Below are positions 9,012 through 16,919 of a DNA stretch of 64,000 bases, one piece after another (the stretch's first letter is position 1; the number at the start of each line of letters is the position of its first letter). The translations under genes and the position numbers were made by a program. Source of the DNA: Paenibacillus solanacearum (GTDB lineage Bacteria > Bacillota > Bacilli > Paenibacillales > NBRC-103111). The notes beneath the pieces were generated by a model, which was given only the letters and a program-made list of their open reading frames with translations, did no database searches and was not told where the DNA came from. The DNA is taken from NCBI RefSeq assembly GCF_910593845.1, contig NZ_CAJVAS010000006.1:124001-188000 (forward strand). The letters are read 5' to 3'.

Positions 9012-9374
9012 ATGATCTCGATTAGCGAATCGGCTAGCGATAAAATCAAAGAAATGCTCGCGGCGGAACAAATGCCGAACCTGTTCTTGCGTATCGGCGT
9101 GAAGTCCGGCGGCTGCAGCGGCTATTCTTATGGCATGGGCTTTGATGATAAAGAGACTGCGGACGATAAAACGTTTGAAGTGCACGGGCTGAAAGTCGTC
9201 GTGGACAGCGACAGCTCCAAATATTTGTACGGCGTCGAAATCGACTTTACGGATTCCGGCATGGGCGGAGGGTTCACCATCCATAACCCGAACGCCGTAG
9301 CAACCTGCGGGTGCGGCTCCAGCTTCCGGACCAAAGAGGAAGACGCGGTAAAAGCGCAGCCTTGCGAGGATTAA
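9012..9374 (+). CDS. yutM: Fe-S cluster insertion protein, HesB/IscA/ErpA family (YutM)
   Basis: 120 residues. A-type Fe-S carrier with the three conserved cysteines C35 (GGCSGYSYG), C99 and C101 (CGCG). Delivers clusters to apo-enzymes in the cytosol. ATG 9012 is preceded by AGGGAGGTCC. The frame extends upstream to 8916 but that is read-through of a leader that includes a T-rich hairpin-like stretch. Its last 34 codons are repeated as a degenerate copy at 10673-10775. Confidence 0.92.
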   Translation: MISISESASDKIKEMLAAEQMPNLFLRIGVKSGGCSGYSYGMGFDDKETADDKTFEVHGLKVVVDSDSSKYLYGVEIDFTDSGMGGGFTIHNPNAVATCGCGSSFRTKEEDAVKAQPCED

Positions 9375-10223
9375 GGGGCGGAGCAGTGCGGGTTATGGGC
9401 GTTTTTGCTTCGGTAATGTTAGCGGTGACCTGTAACGATAGCCTAAACGGTAGCAGACTCGGTGGATTGCGGATTGTTTCGATAATTTAGCGGATTAACA
9501 ACCCTGAGTATTGAATGTTAACAACTCGAAATTTATCGTTTCTGGGTTGCGGACTACAGACCTTCTGACGGAATTTCTACGCGAAATTTCGACGGGAGGT
9601 TTTTATTTTGACGCTTAAGAAACGTGAAAGGCGAGTTGCGGCCGGTACGCTTGTATCGCAAAACGATTATCCGCGGCTTACATTCGAGCAGGCGATCGAC
9701 TTTGTTATTAGCAGAAGCCATTACCTCTTCTCCTCCTCACTTTATTTTCACAAAAGAAAATACAGTAGAATCAAGGGCTGGTCAACGAAACTTGGAATTT
9801 TTTATCCTAATTGTATTTTTTGAATATGCCAATGCGTTAATGCGAGAAAGTACCGGACCCCCAAGGCCTGGCCTCCAGGCACGTCGGCAAAGCCCGCATA
9901 CAAGCTACGCATCAAGTCTTCACTCAGGGGGTCAACAGGCCGCGGGAGAATTCGGCTGATTCCGCGAGCGCTACTGAGTCAACAGAAAAAACGGAGTCCG
10001 AGCGTGTTTAAACACCACCTATCCCGGTTATAACTAAATAACGAGTTTCGCCGGTGCATTCGGTGACAACTCTTAACGCGGCTGGCCGTCTTCCCCACGG
10101 TACAGCCGTTTTAATTTTATCGAAAGAGGATTAACCGCTCGCCTCGTCGAATCGTTTCCAATGGTCGGAGATCTCGGCTGCGAGTGAGAGACATCGTTCG
10201 AAAAACAACAGGGAGAGATTTCA
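9375..10223. other. Gene-poor stretch after yutM
   Basis: About 850 bp between yutM and the small AT-rich gene. Apart from the terminator-like hairpin at 9558-9608 I see no supported gene. Two short overlapping frames at 9608-9959 are in different frames with no recognisable motif; the first begins inside the hairpin's T run. The stretch may be decayed cargo between the two yutM 3' ends. Confidence 0.4.
9558..9608 (+). terminator. Terminator-like hairpin downstream of yutM
   Basis: Left arm 9560-9577 and right arm 9583-9600 pair with four mismatches or wobbles around loop TACGC and are followed by TTTTATTTT. Arm ends (ACCTTCTGACGG ... GACGGGAGGT) resemble the stronger terminator at 10825-10860, as if both derive from one ancestor. 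Confidence 0.55.
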
Positions 10224-10487
10224 GTGAAACACGTCATTCAACACAAGGGACACATAATTACCGTTGATAGCCCATTAACTAAGATGACACTTATAATTGA
10301 CGGGGAAGTTCAAGATAATTATGATGGGTTGCTTATACCGAAAGAGCTAATTTTAACAGGCACCATAAAGTATGGGGCCGAAAAGGGGGACATAGTTACA
10401 GTGATTATAAAACGGGGTTTACTTTACGGTACCCTGGAATTTAACTATAATGGAATTAGAGTAGAAACGTTAAAGCAATACTATTAA
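10224..10487 (+). CDS. Hypothetical protein, AT-rich
   Basis: 87 residues, no recognised family. Predicted mostly beta strand, hydrophobic-charged alternation, no signal peptide or membrane helix. GTG 10224 has GGGAGAG 7 nt upstream. Codon use (many AAA, ATA, TTA) is more AT-rich than neighbouring genes, suggesting foreign origin. It lies between yutM and the partial second copy of yutM's 3' end, so it may be surviving cargo of an inserted element. Confidence 0.55.
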   Translation: MKHVIQHKGHIITVDSPLTKMTLIIDGEVQDNYDGLLIPKELILTGTIKYGAEKGDIVTVIIKRGLLYGTLEFNYNGIRVETLKQYY

Positions 10488-10672
10488 TTTTAACGGAGAT
10501 GCCTCAAATTTTCACTCAGGGATATATCTAATTTTTTACCCATATGTAAAACGCCCATCATTCGAGGAAATATACGTTCGTTGCCGAAAGTATACTTCGT
10601 CAGCTTCCGTTTGTGAAGAGACGTCATTTACTATAGCGCTTGACTTTTAGCCTACCGCTATCCGAACGAAAA

Positions 10673-10775
10673 TTCACCATCCATAATCCGAACGCCGTAG
10701 CAACCTGAGGGTGCGGCTCCAGTTTCCGTACGAAAGAAGAAGACGCGGTAAAAGCGCAGCCTTGCGAGGATTAAG
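10673..10775 (+). pseudogene. Degenerate copy of yutM 3' end
   Basis: 103 bp matching 9273-9375 with about seven substitutions, ending at the same TAA. Relative to the real gene, the codon for Cys99 is TGA, so the copy is broken even where it aligns. Upstream sequence does not resemble yutM, so only the last 34 codons are present. It is followed 50 bp later by a strong terminator. Confidence 0.85.
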
Positions 10776-10824
10776 CTTCGCCAAGGCAGTGTGATGAGGC
10801 AAGCTCCATAGGTTCACCATAACG

Positions 10825-10860
10825 ACCTCCTGACGATTCGATTCGTCAGGAGGTTTTTGT
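10825..10860 (+). terminator. Strong intrinsic terminator
   Basis: ACCTCCTGACGA / TCGTCAGGAGGT, 12 bp perfect stem, six-base loop, followed by TTTTTGT. Probably the original yutM terminator or its duplicate. Confidence 0.85.
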
Positions 10861-10915
10861 AACTTTACAGGCTGTCGCAGCGTCTAGTTTTGTAAAATAA
10901 GGAAAGGGGATCCGC

Positions 10916-11458
10916 ATGGAACATAAGTTGAGCCTATGCCTCTTGCTTGCCTTGAACATTGTGATGATCAGCGGCTGCAGCGGCGAAAGCCATAACGAAA
11001 GGGAGGCGCAGCGCCGGCAGCTCTCGCTTGCGGAAGTCGTTACAGAAGCGAAAGAAGAGGTGCTTCGACCTATCGTCTATTCGGAGCAGCAAATCGCTTC
11101 GATTGCGGCGGAAGCCAAAGCAGCCAGTCTTGGCACAGTTTACATTCCTAAGATCGCCGTGGACGATTGTCCACTGATCGATGGGAAAGTTCTCGCAAAT
11201 GGGGTGGAGCTGGATTATAAATACATGACCGTGATCCAAAGCGCGAAGCCCTTTGAAGAATCACAAGAAGCTGTGTCAAAGAGGGTCGAAATGAAGAACG
11301 GACTCAAGGGGGAGTGGATCGGCGACAAATCCGGTTTACCGAGAAACCGGATTTTACGGTTCCAGATCGATACGAACTACATTGTGCTCGAAGAAACAAG
11401 GCATTTGCCAGAAAAAGATGTCCTGGCGATCGCCGAATCCTTCGTCCGGCTGCCTTAG
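10916..11458 (+). CDS. Lipoprotein of unknown function
   Basis: 180 residues. Type II signal peptide with lipobox ISGC (Cys21), so membrane-anchored on the outer face. The C-terminal segment RFQIDTNYIVLEETRHLPEKDVLAIAESF resembles the end of DUF4367-type domains common in Bacillota surface and anti-sigma-linked proteins; this is a loose resemblance only. ATG 10916 follows GGAAAGGGGATC. A small membrane protein follows 45 bp later and may be co-transcribed. Confidence 0.7.
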   Translation: MEHKLSLCLLLALNIVMISGCSGESHNEREAQRRQLSLAEVVTEAKEEVLRPIVYSEQQIASIAAEAKAASLGTVYIPKIAVDDCPLIDGKVLANGVELDYKYMTVIQSAKPFEESQEAVSKRVEMKNGLKGEWIGDKSGLPRNRILRFQIDTNYIVLEETRHLPEKDVLAIAESFVRLP

Positions 11459-11503
11459 AAATGAAAGGTGGAAACGCGCGCATCAAAGGAAGGCGGGGAA
11501 ATA

Positions 11504-11827
11504 ATGAAATATGTACGCAAATGGACCTTTTGGTTCGCTGCCGCGAGCATATGCATCGGATTGAACAAATACGTGGGGAACGACGAGAGCAACATCCTGT
11601 TGATCGGCTTGAATCCGATCCTGCATGCCATCGCCTACACGGAGCCGCTGCGGCATTGGATATTCGATTACGCCAATGTGCCGCATCCGGAATACAGCGC
11701 AAGCGTCGGCGTCCGCTTCCCGGCCTACGCGCTGCACTTCTTGTCCTTCGTGCTTATGGGAGCGCTGATCGATGCAGCGATACGGCGAATTAGGCGGAGA
11801 GCGGGGGGAGGCATGGAAAGCGGCTAA
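11504..11827 (+). CDS. Small membrane protein, unknown
   Basis: 107 residues. One hydrophobic segment near the N-terminus (FWFAAASICIGL) and a second near the C-terminus (YALHFLSFVLMGALIDAAI), followed by a basic RRIRRR tail that should stay inside. ATG 11504 with AGGCGGGG upstream is preferred to ATG 11468. No family recognised. Probably in one operon with the preceding lipoprotein. Confidence 0.65.
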   Translation: MKYVRKWTFWFAAASICIGLNKYVGNDESNILLIGLNPILHAIAYTEPLRHWIFDYANVPHPEYSASVGVRFPAYALHFLSFVLMGALIDAAIRRIRRRAGGGMESG

Positions 11828-11909
11828 ACCGAAAAAAAATGCTTTTCACCTCACCGTCAGTTTCCTAAAGTTGATTACTCTTTTTTATCGAAATTTTCCT
11901 GCTGTTGGC

Positions 11910-12008
11910 TGTGTATAACATTGTCCACATAACCCACCGCATAATCATCCATATTTCTACAGTTATCAACAAACTGCTAACAGGTTATTCACATGAATTT
12001 GTGGATAA
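11910..12008. promoter_or_regulatory. DnaA-box cluster upstream of sda
   Basis: Five DnaA-box-like 9-mers within 99 bp: TTATACACA (minus, 11910-11918), TTGTCCACA (11921-11929), TTATCAACA (11963-11971), TTATTCACA (11985-11993) and a perfect TTATCCACA (minus, 12000-12008). They end about 10 bp before a possible -35. In B. subtilis DnaA activates sda from boxes in its promoter, linking replication status to sporulation; this arrangement implies the same control here. Confidence 0.8.
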
Positions 12009-12016
12009 CGGAACGC

Positions 12017-12045
12017 TTGTTCTATTCTCGGCGCCATGTTAATAT
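12017..12045 (+). promoter_or_regulatory. Probable sda promoter
   Basis: TTGTTC (12017-12022), 17 bp spacer, TAATAT (12040-12045), about 30 bp before the sda start codon and just behind the DnaA boxes. Confidence 0.6.
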
Positions 12046-12077
12046 AATTTTAAATTACAGGACAAGGTGGTCCCTGA

Positions 12078-12233
12078 ATGAAATTTATAAGCAATGAAAT
12101 GTTGGTGGATTCTTATTTCAAAGCCGTGAGTTTGAAATTGGAGCAGGATTTTGTCGAACTGTTGCTGGAAGAGATTAGACGCCGGCAAATCAACTTGGAT
12201 TATTACAAAAATGGCGGAGCCCAGGTCAGCTGA
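12078..12233 (+). CDS. sda: Sporulation checkpoint histidine kinase inhibitor Sda
   Basis: 51 residues, a helical hairpin like B. subtilis Sda (46 residues). The pattern NEMLVDSYFKAVSLKLEQDF then VELLLEEIRRR matches the Sda arrangement of two amphipathic helices with the DSYFKA core. Sda binds the sporulation kinase KinA and blocks Spo0A phosphorylation when replication is perturbed. ATG 12078 is preceded by CAAGGTGG. The stop codon TGA lies inside the terminator hairpin. The DnaA boxes upstream support the call. Confidence 0.92.
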   Translation: MKFISNEMLVDSYFKAVSLKLEQDFVELLLEEIRRRQINLDYYKNGGAQVS

Positions 12234-12248
12234 CCGGGCCTTTTTTTT
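12218..12248 (+). terminator. sda terminator overlapping its stop codon
   Basis: GCCC-A-GGTCAG / CTGACC-GGGC followed by eight T. The TGA of sda is part of the stem. Confidence 0.85.
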
Positions 12249-12263
12249 GCTCGCGCCCTGCAC

Positions 12264-12405
12264 TGTGGACAAAATGCAAAACGGGCATCATTCCATCCAC
12301 AATCGCTGCCAAGCTTTCCGGTATTCCGCAGCGTTGTCAACAATGGAGAAGAAATGCCCGGTTCAAATGCGTATTTATTCAGAATATTTCACGAATTTAT
12401 ACACA
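12264..12405. promoter_or_regulatory. Further DnaA-box-like sites between sda and yumC
   Basis: TTGTCCACA on the minus strand (12264-12272), TTGTCAACA (12334-12342, weak) and TTATACACA (12397-12405, consensus). Looser than the cluster upstream of sda; they lie behind both convergent genes, so a role as DnaA-titrating sites is only a guess. Confidence 0.4.
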
Positions 12406-12424
12406 GCTTGTGTATATGTGCTGC

Positions 12425-13411
12425 CTATAGCTTCATATTGCTGCTGTGCCCTGGGGATAGTTTGGCGGTAGGATCGATGTATACCTTCGCGTTGTTGATG
12501 GCCGTCGGCGCTTCGCCGAAGCCGACCGCGATCAGCTTGAGCTTGCCCGGGTATGTCGTAATGTCGCCGGCTGCAAATATGCCGGATACATTCGTCTCCA
12601 TTCGCGAATCGACGAGCAGGGAGCCGTTGTCGATACGAAGGCCCCATTCGGCAATCGGGCCGAGCGAGGAGACAAAACCGAAATTGACGACGACGGCATC
12701 GACGTCGAGCACCGTTTCTTCTCCGCTTTTGCAATCCCTCAGCGTTGCCTTCTCAATGAAGCTCTCTCCATGCAAAGCCGTAATTTCCTTTGGCGTGCAT
12801 ACGTCAACCTTCGATTGCTTCAGCATTTCAACACTGTGTTCATGAGCTCGAAATTTGTCACGGCGGTGGATCAACGTAACCTTCTTCGCGATCGGCTCCA
12901 GCATAAGCGCCCAGTCAACCGCCGAATCGCCTCCGCCGCTGATCAGTACGTTCTGCCCTTTGAACTGCTGCAGATCGCTGACGAAGTAATGCAGATTTTT
13001 CTTCTCATACTTGGCCGCTTCCGGAAGCTCCAGCTTCCGCGGCTCGAATGCTCCGACCCCGCCGGTAATGATGACCGCTTGGGACAGATGTGCCCCTTTG
13101 TCCGTCGTCACCTGGAAGAGCCGCTCATCTTTCTTCTCCACCTTGAGCACCTTTTCTTCGAGGCGAATATCGAGCGGAAAATGCTTCATCTGTTTTTCCA
13201 AATTCGAAACGAGCTCTTGCGCTGTAATTTTCGGAAAGCCGGCAACGTCATAAATATGTTTCTCGGGATACAGGGCTGCGAGCTGCCCGCCGAGCTGCGG
13301 CATGCTCTCGATCAATTTGACCGACGCCTGACGCATGCCGCCGTAAAAAGCGGCGAACATACCGGCCGGACCGCCTCCGACGATAATAATGTCAACCATC
13401 TCCATGCTCAT
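12425..13411 (-). CDS. yumC: Ferredoxin/flavodoxin-NADP+ reductase (YumC, TrxR-like)
   Basis: 328 residues. Thioredoxin-reductase-like fold: FAD motif [14 protein letters not shown] near residue 12, NADPH motif [13 protein letters not shown] near 160, and C-terminal FAD motif [11 protein letters not shown] near 290. The redox CxxC of true thioredoxin reductases is absent, as in the YumC type that exchanges electrons between NADPH and ferredoxin or flavodoxin. ATG 13411 has CGGAGGTG 10 nt upstream. Pairs with the divergently oriented yumB, as expected from Bacillaceae gene neighbourhoods. Confidence 0.92.
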   Translation of the reverse strand: MSMEMVDIIIVGGGPAGMFAAFYGGMRQASVKLIESMPQLGGQLAALYPEKHIYDVAGFPKITAQELVSNLEKQMKHFPLDIRLEEKVLKVEKKDERLFQVTTDKGAHLSQAVIITGGVGAFEPRKLELPEAAKYEKKNLHYFVSDLQQFKGQNVLISGGGDSAVDWALMLEPIAKKVTLIHRRDKFRAHEHSVEMLKQSKVDVCTPKEITALHGESFIEKATLRDCKSGEETVLDVDAVVVNFGFVSSLGPIAEWGLRIDNGSLLVDSRMETNVSGIFAAGDITTYPGKLKLIAVGFGEAPTAINNAKVYIDPTAKLSPGHSSNMKL

Positions 13412-13844
13412 ATCGGATGAACACCTCCGGTTCACTTATTTATCCACTATATTATAGTCGCGAGGATTATTTAAATGAAAAAAACTTTTTTCGTTTTCAA
13501 GAAAGCAATGGGGGCAGGCAGGGGGCGACAACGTTTCACAAGGCAGTAACCTGGCGCAATGCCCCCGTTAGGATATGAATTGATGCGGTGTCGGCAGTGC
13601 GGCAAATTCCTTATTGTAGAAGGGAAAATAACGCTTGCCTTTTGGGGCGTTACATTATATCATTCTTTTAAACTTGGATAAAACTGTGCAAATCATGAAA
13701 CACATTTGCCCTGTATAGCGCTTATATTGGTATTAGCCAGAGAAGAAATGAAGGATTCAAACTTGCTTTGGCAAGGATTGTGTATTTTTTCACATGCGGT
13801 TTGAGTCCATCGATTACAATATACGGGATGGAAGGGATACAACC
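13412..13844. other. Divergent yumC-yumB intergenic region
   Basis: About 430 bp holding both divergent promoters. A G-rich stretch at about 13508-13528 and its C-rich counterpart at about 13560 could pair. The most specific signal is a Rex-like operator at 13778-13795. No small gene is supported. Confidence 0.5.
13778..13795. promoter_or_regulatory. Candidate Rex (NADH-sensing repressor) operator
   Basis: TTGTG-N8-TCACA (13778-13794), 14 of 18 positions as in the Bacillus Rex palindrome TTGTGAAATATTTCACAA, centred about 58 bp before the yumB start. Rex represses an NDH-2 operon (yjlC-ndh) in B. subtilis when NADH/NAD+ is low, so the placement is sensible. Prediction only. Confidence 0.5.
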
Positions 13845-15035
13845 ATGAGCCGAATTCCGAGAATCGTTATTTTGGGAGCGGGGTATGGGGGCATTGTTAC
13901 GGCTCTCCGCTTGCAAAAGCAGCTGAATTACAATGAAGCGGACGTCACGCTGGTCAACAAGCACGACTATCATTACATTACGACCCATCTGCACATGCCG
14001 GCAGCAGGAACGGATAAGCCGGACAATGCAAGGGTCAGCATTACGAAGCTGATCGACGAATTCAAGATTGATTTCGTCAAGTCTACGGCGGTGCAAATCC
14101 GCACGCAAGATCAAAAAATCGTGCTGGAGGAAGGGACGCTCTCCTACGATTATTTGGTCATCGGGCTTGGCGGGGAGCCGGAGACGTTCGGCATTCCCGG
14201 GCTGAAGGAGCATGCGCTGAATATTCGCTCGATCAACAGTGTACGCTATATCCGCGAACATATTGAATACCAGTTTGCGAAGTTCAAGCGGGAGCCTTCC
14301 CGTACGGAGCTGCTGACCTTCATTGTCGGCGGGGCCGGATTCACCGGCATTGAGTTTGTCGGCGAGCTGGCGGACCGGATGCCGGAGCTGTGCAAGGAGT
14401 TCGACGTCGATCCGGCGCTTGTGAAAATTTACAATATCGAAGCCGCCCCGACGGCGCTGCCGGGCTTCGACCCGGAACTGGTCGAATATGCGATGAACGT
14501 GCTGAGAAATAAAGGCGTCACGTTCAAAATCGCAACGGCGATCAAGGAATGCACGCCGGATGGCGTCACGCTCGCTACGGGAGAAGAAATCAAATCCGCT
14601 ACGGTCATTTGGACCGGCGGCGTTCGCGGCAACCATATGCTGGAGGAAGCAGGATTTGAGACGATGCGCGGACGGATTAAGGTGGAAGACGATCTTCGCG
14701 CACCGGGTCATGACAACATTTATGTGCTGGGCGACTGCTCGATCGTGATGAGTCCGGAAGGCCGACCATATCCCCCTACGGCCCAAATTTCGATGCAGCA
14801 GGCGGAAGTGTGCGGACACAACCTCATCTCCCAGATTCGCGGCGCCGATCTGAAGAAGTTCGAATACAAGCCGAAGGGGACAGTGGCTTCCCTGGGACGG
14901 GGCGAAGCGATCGGCATCGTCGGATCCCGCAAGATCAAGGGCGGCGTAGCCTCCGCCATGAAAAAAATTATCGATCTTCGCTATCTTTACATTATCGGCG
15001 GAATCCCGCTTGTGCTCAAGAAAGGCCGATTCTAA
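13845..15035 (+). CDS. yumB: Type II NADH dehydrogenase (NDH-2, YumB/Ndh type)
   Basis: 396 residues. Single-subunit, non-proton-pumping NADH:menaquinone oxidoreductase on the inner membrane face. FAD motif GAGYGGIVTAL near residue 10, NAD motif GGAGFTGIEFVGEL near 165, second FAD motif VLGDCS near 295, quinone-side segment PPTAQ near 315, and a C-terminal amphipathic membrane anchor (DLRYLYIIGGIPLVLKKG). ATG 13845 has GAAGGGA upstream. A small acidic-tailed protein follows after 1 bp. Confidence 0.9.
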   Translation: MSRIPRIVILGAGYGGIVTALRLQKQLNYNEADVTLVNKHDYHYITTHLHMPAAGTDKPDNARVSITKLIDEFKIDFVKSTAVQIRTQDQKIVLEEGTLSYDYLVIGLGGEPETFGIPGLKEHALNIRSINSVRYIREHIEYQFAKFKREPSRTELLTFIVGGAGFTGIEFVGELADRMPELCKEFDVDPALVKIYNIEAAPTALPGFDPELVEYAMNVLRNKGVTFKIATAIKECTPDGVTLATGEEIKSATVIWTGGVRGNHMLEEAGFETMRGRIKVEDDLRAPGHDNIYVLGDCSIVMSPEGRPYPPTAQISMQQAEVCGHNLISQIRGADLKKFEYKPKGTVASLGRGEAIGIVGSRKIKGGVASAMKKIIDLRYLYIIGGIPLVLKKGRF

Positions 15036-15036
15036 T

Positions 15037-15303
15037 ATGCGACATTGCAGCGTTCAAGTCCGCGGACTGCTCACCCGGGAAGAACTCGACCGTTATAACG
15101 CGCTCATCGACGTCGGGCATTATTTGGAGACGCAGAACCGTTACGACCTGGTGTATACCGTTCAAAAAGAAATCGACATTTTGATCCTGCCCGCCATTGA
15201 GCGGCTCAAGGAAAAGTCGCGGCAGCGCGACCGGGACACGGAATTGTATTTGCGGCAAAAGGAAGCCGGGTTTGTGGACATGGATGAGGAAGACGAGGAA
15301 TAA
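15037..15303 (+). CDS. Conserved-looking hypothetical protein downstream of yumB
   Basis: 88 residues, helical, with an acidic C-terminus (DMDEEDEE). ATG 15037 sits 1 nt after the yumB stop, so translation is probably coupled. No known domain recognised; no membrane segment or signal peptide. The tight linkage suggests a function with NDH-2, for example assembly or regulation, but this is inference only. Confidence 0.65.
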   Translation: MRHCSVQVRGLLTREELDRYNALIDVGHYLETQNRYDLVYTVQKEIDILILPAIERLKEKSRQRDRDTELYLRQKEAGFVDMDEEDEE

Positions 15304-15321
15304 CCGGCGCGACCGGGACGG

Positions 15322-15366
15322 ACGTGTGGCAGAGGCTGCTAAAGTCTTTGCAGCACGTCTTTTTTT
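15322..15366 (+). terminator. Possible terminator of the yumB unit
   Basis: ACGTG ... CACGT outer arms with inner CTGC/GCAG, then seven T. Imperfect but well placed 20 bp behind the last gene. Confidence 0.5.
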
Positions 15367-15392
15367 GGCCCATATGAACAATTTTATAAGAA

Positions 15393-15424
15393 AAGGATAG
15401 AGCGGCGTTTGCTGCTCTATCCTT
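15393..15424 (-). terminator. hemQ terminator
   Basis: AAGGATAGAGC / GCTCTATCCTT stem with T-rich minus-strand tail, 17 bp behind hemQ. Confidence 0.8.
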
Positions 15425-15440
15425 GTGATGGAAATTGTAA

Positions 15441-16187
15441 TTACAGACGGAGCATCGCTTCCATCTTCTGCTGATCGAGCAGGTTGCCTACGTAGAAGTC
15501 GCCGAATTCGCCGAACCGGGCGCTCGTCTCATCGAAGCGCATTTCATGCACGATTTTCTTGAATTGCAGCGCATCGTCCGCGAACAGCGTCACGCCCCAC
15601 TCCCAATCGTCGAGGCCGATCGAGCCGGTGATAATCTGCTTGATTTTGCCGGCATAATTGCGGCCGATCATGCCGTGGCTGCGCATGAAGTTGCGGCGCT
15701 CCTCCACGGAGAGCATGTACCAGTTGTCGCTGCCTTCGCGGCGCTTGTCCATCGGGTAAAAGCACAGATGTCTCGCCTTCGGCAAGGTCGGCTTCAGCCG
15801 CGCGACAAGCTCCGGATCTTCCATCGGATCTACGCCTGGCTTGGCCATGTATCCGCCGAGCTCCACGATCGAGACGTATGAAAAGGTCGGCACCGTCGTT
15901 TGGGCGAAGAGCGACTTGTTAAACTCGGTTTCGAGCTCGTTCAGCTCTTCCAGCGTTTCGCGCAGGTGCATGAATACGAAATCGGCCTTTTGCCCGACGA
16001 TCGAATAGAACGCCGTGCTGCCTTGCTTCTGGTCTTCGGTTTGCTGGTACTTGCCGAGCAGGGAGTACAGCTCGTCCTCTGCGCGCTGGCGCTCCTGAGC
16101 CGTCAGGCTTTTCCATATGTTCCAGTCGATTGCGCGGAAGTCATGCAGGCAATACCAGCCTTCCAATGTATGTACAGCTTCACTCAT
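15441..16187 (-). CDS. hemQ: Coproheme decarboxylase HemQ
   Basis: 248 residues, chlorite-dismutase-like fold. Converts iron-coproporphyrin III to heme b with peroxide in the Gram-positive heme pathway. Key residues visible: Tyr144 and Lys148 in CFYPMDKRR (the catalytic Tyr and its base) and the proximal heme ligand His171 in [11 protein letters not shown]. Length equals the family norm (about 250). ATG 16187 has AAAGGAGATG upstream. Monocistronic, closed by its own terminator. It supplies heme that ctaA converts to heme A. Confidence 0.95.
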   Translation of the reverse strand: MSEAVHTLEGWYCLHDFRAIDWNIWKSLTAQERQRAEDELYSLLGKYQQTEDQKQGSTAFYSIVGQKADFVFMHLRETLEELNELETEFNKSLFAQTTVPTFSYVSIVELGGYMAKPGVDPMEDPELVARLKPTLPKARHLCFYPMDKRREGSDNWYMLSVEERRNFMRSHGMIGRNYAGKIKQIITGSIGLDDWEWGVTLFADDALQFKKIVHEMRFDETSARFGEFGDFYVGNLLDQQKMEAMLRL

Positions 16188-16407
16188 CGCATTCCATCTC
16201 CTTTATAACGCATTGCGGAATTTCCCTTCATTGTAGCGAAATCGGGTGCAAAGGGCAAATGAAAGCGCCTGATGACGCAGAAATTCACAGGAATCAAGCG
16301 CGAGTCCGTTCAATAACCGTTCACTTTACCGGGCGGCCTTATTTATTATAATATAGATTAGATAGATGCTTTTGCGCATTCGCCTATTTATGAAAGGAGC
16401 GGTTCGT

Positions 16408-16692
16408 TTGCTGCAGTTGATTATCGTCACCGTGCTGTTGTTCGTGTTGTTTTTCGGGCTCGGCTTTATTCTGAACATGCTGATGAAAACAACCTGGTTT
16501 CCCATATACGGTTATATCGCACTGGTCATCGGCCTTGTCATGTATTGGGGCTGGGGGACCGGATCGCTTGCTTCCAACCTCGCCGAATATTCGGTTATTG
16601 ACTACGTGCCTGCCATCGGCGGGCTGATCGGCGCGATTCTGAGCGGGTCAACGATTCGTTCGCTGCGTCAAAAAGGTTTCCGGATGTTCTAA
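16408..16692 (+). CDS. yuiB: YuiB-like membrane protein
   Basis: 94 residues, three predicted membrane helices. The N-terminal segment FGLGFILNMLMKTTW is the hallmark I recall for YuiB. Start TTG 16408 is chosen because AAAGGAG (16393-16399) is 8 nt upstream; the ATG at 16390 is inside that ribosome binding site. Function unknown. A TATAAT at 16346-16351 lies upstream. yuiB is near the yum genes in Bacillus too. Confidence 0.7.
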   Translation: MLQLIIVTVLLFVLFFGLGFILNMLMKTTWFPIYGYIALVIGLVMYWGWGTGSLASNLAEYSVIDYVPAIGGLIGAILSGSTIRSLRQKGFRMF

Positions 16693-16919
16693 TCCCCAGC
16701 AAGCTGAAGCCGCACGAAGCGGAGCTTGGAGCTTGCGAATTTCGCCGTACGACATAGGAAGTAGGATACACTTCCAACGACATGTTCCCCTTTGAAGGAC
16801 TCCGCTGCGGAGTTTTTCTTCTTTTCCAAGCCTTCTTTTTCTTCTCCCGAGATGTCGGGGATTGTGGTAAAATGGAGAAACACTTGAAACAGATGAATGA
16901 CGGATGGAGTTTTGCACGA

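Noticed and set aside
9608..9959. Two overlapping frames of 71 and 111 codons after yutM
   Set aside because: They lie in different frames, the first starts within the hairpin's T run, and neither shows motifs or steady codon bias.
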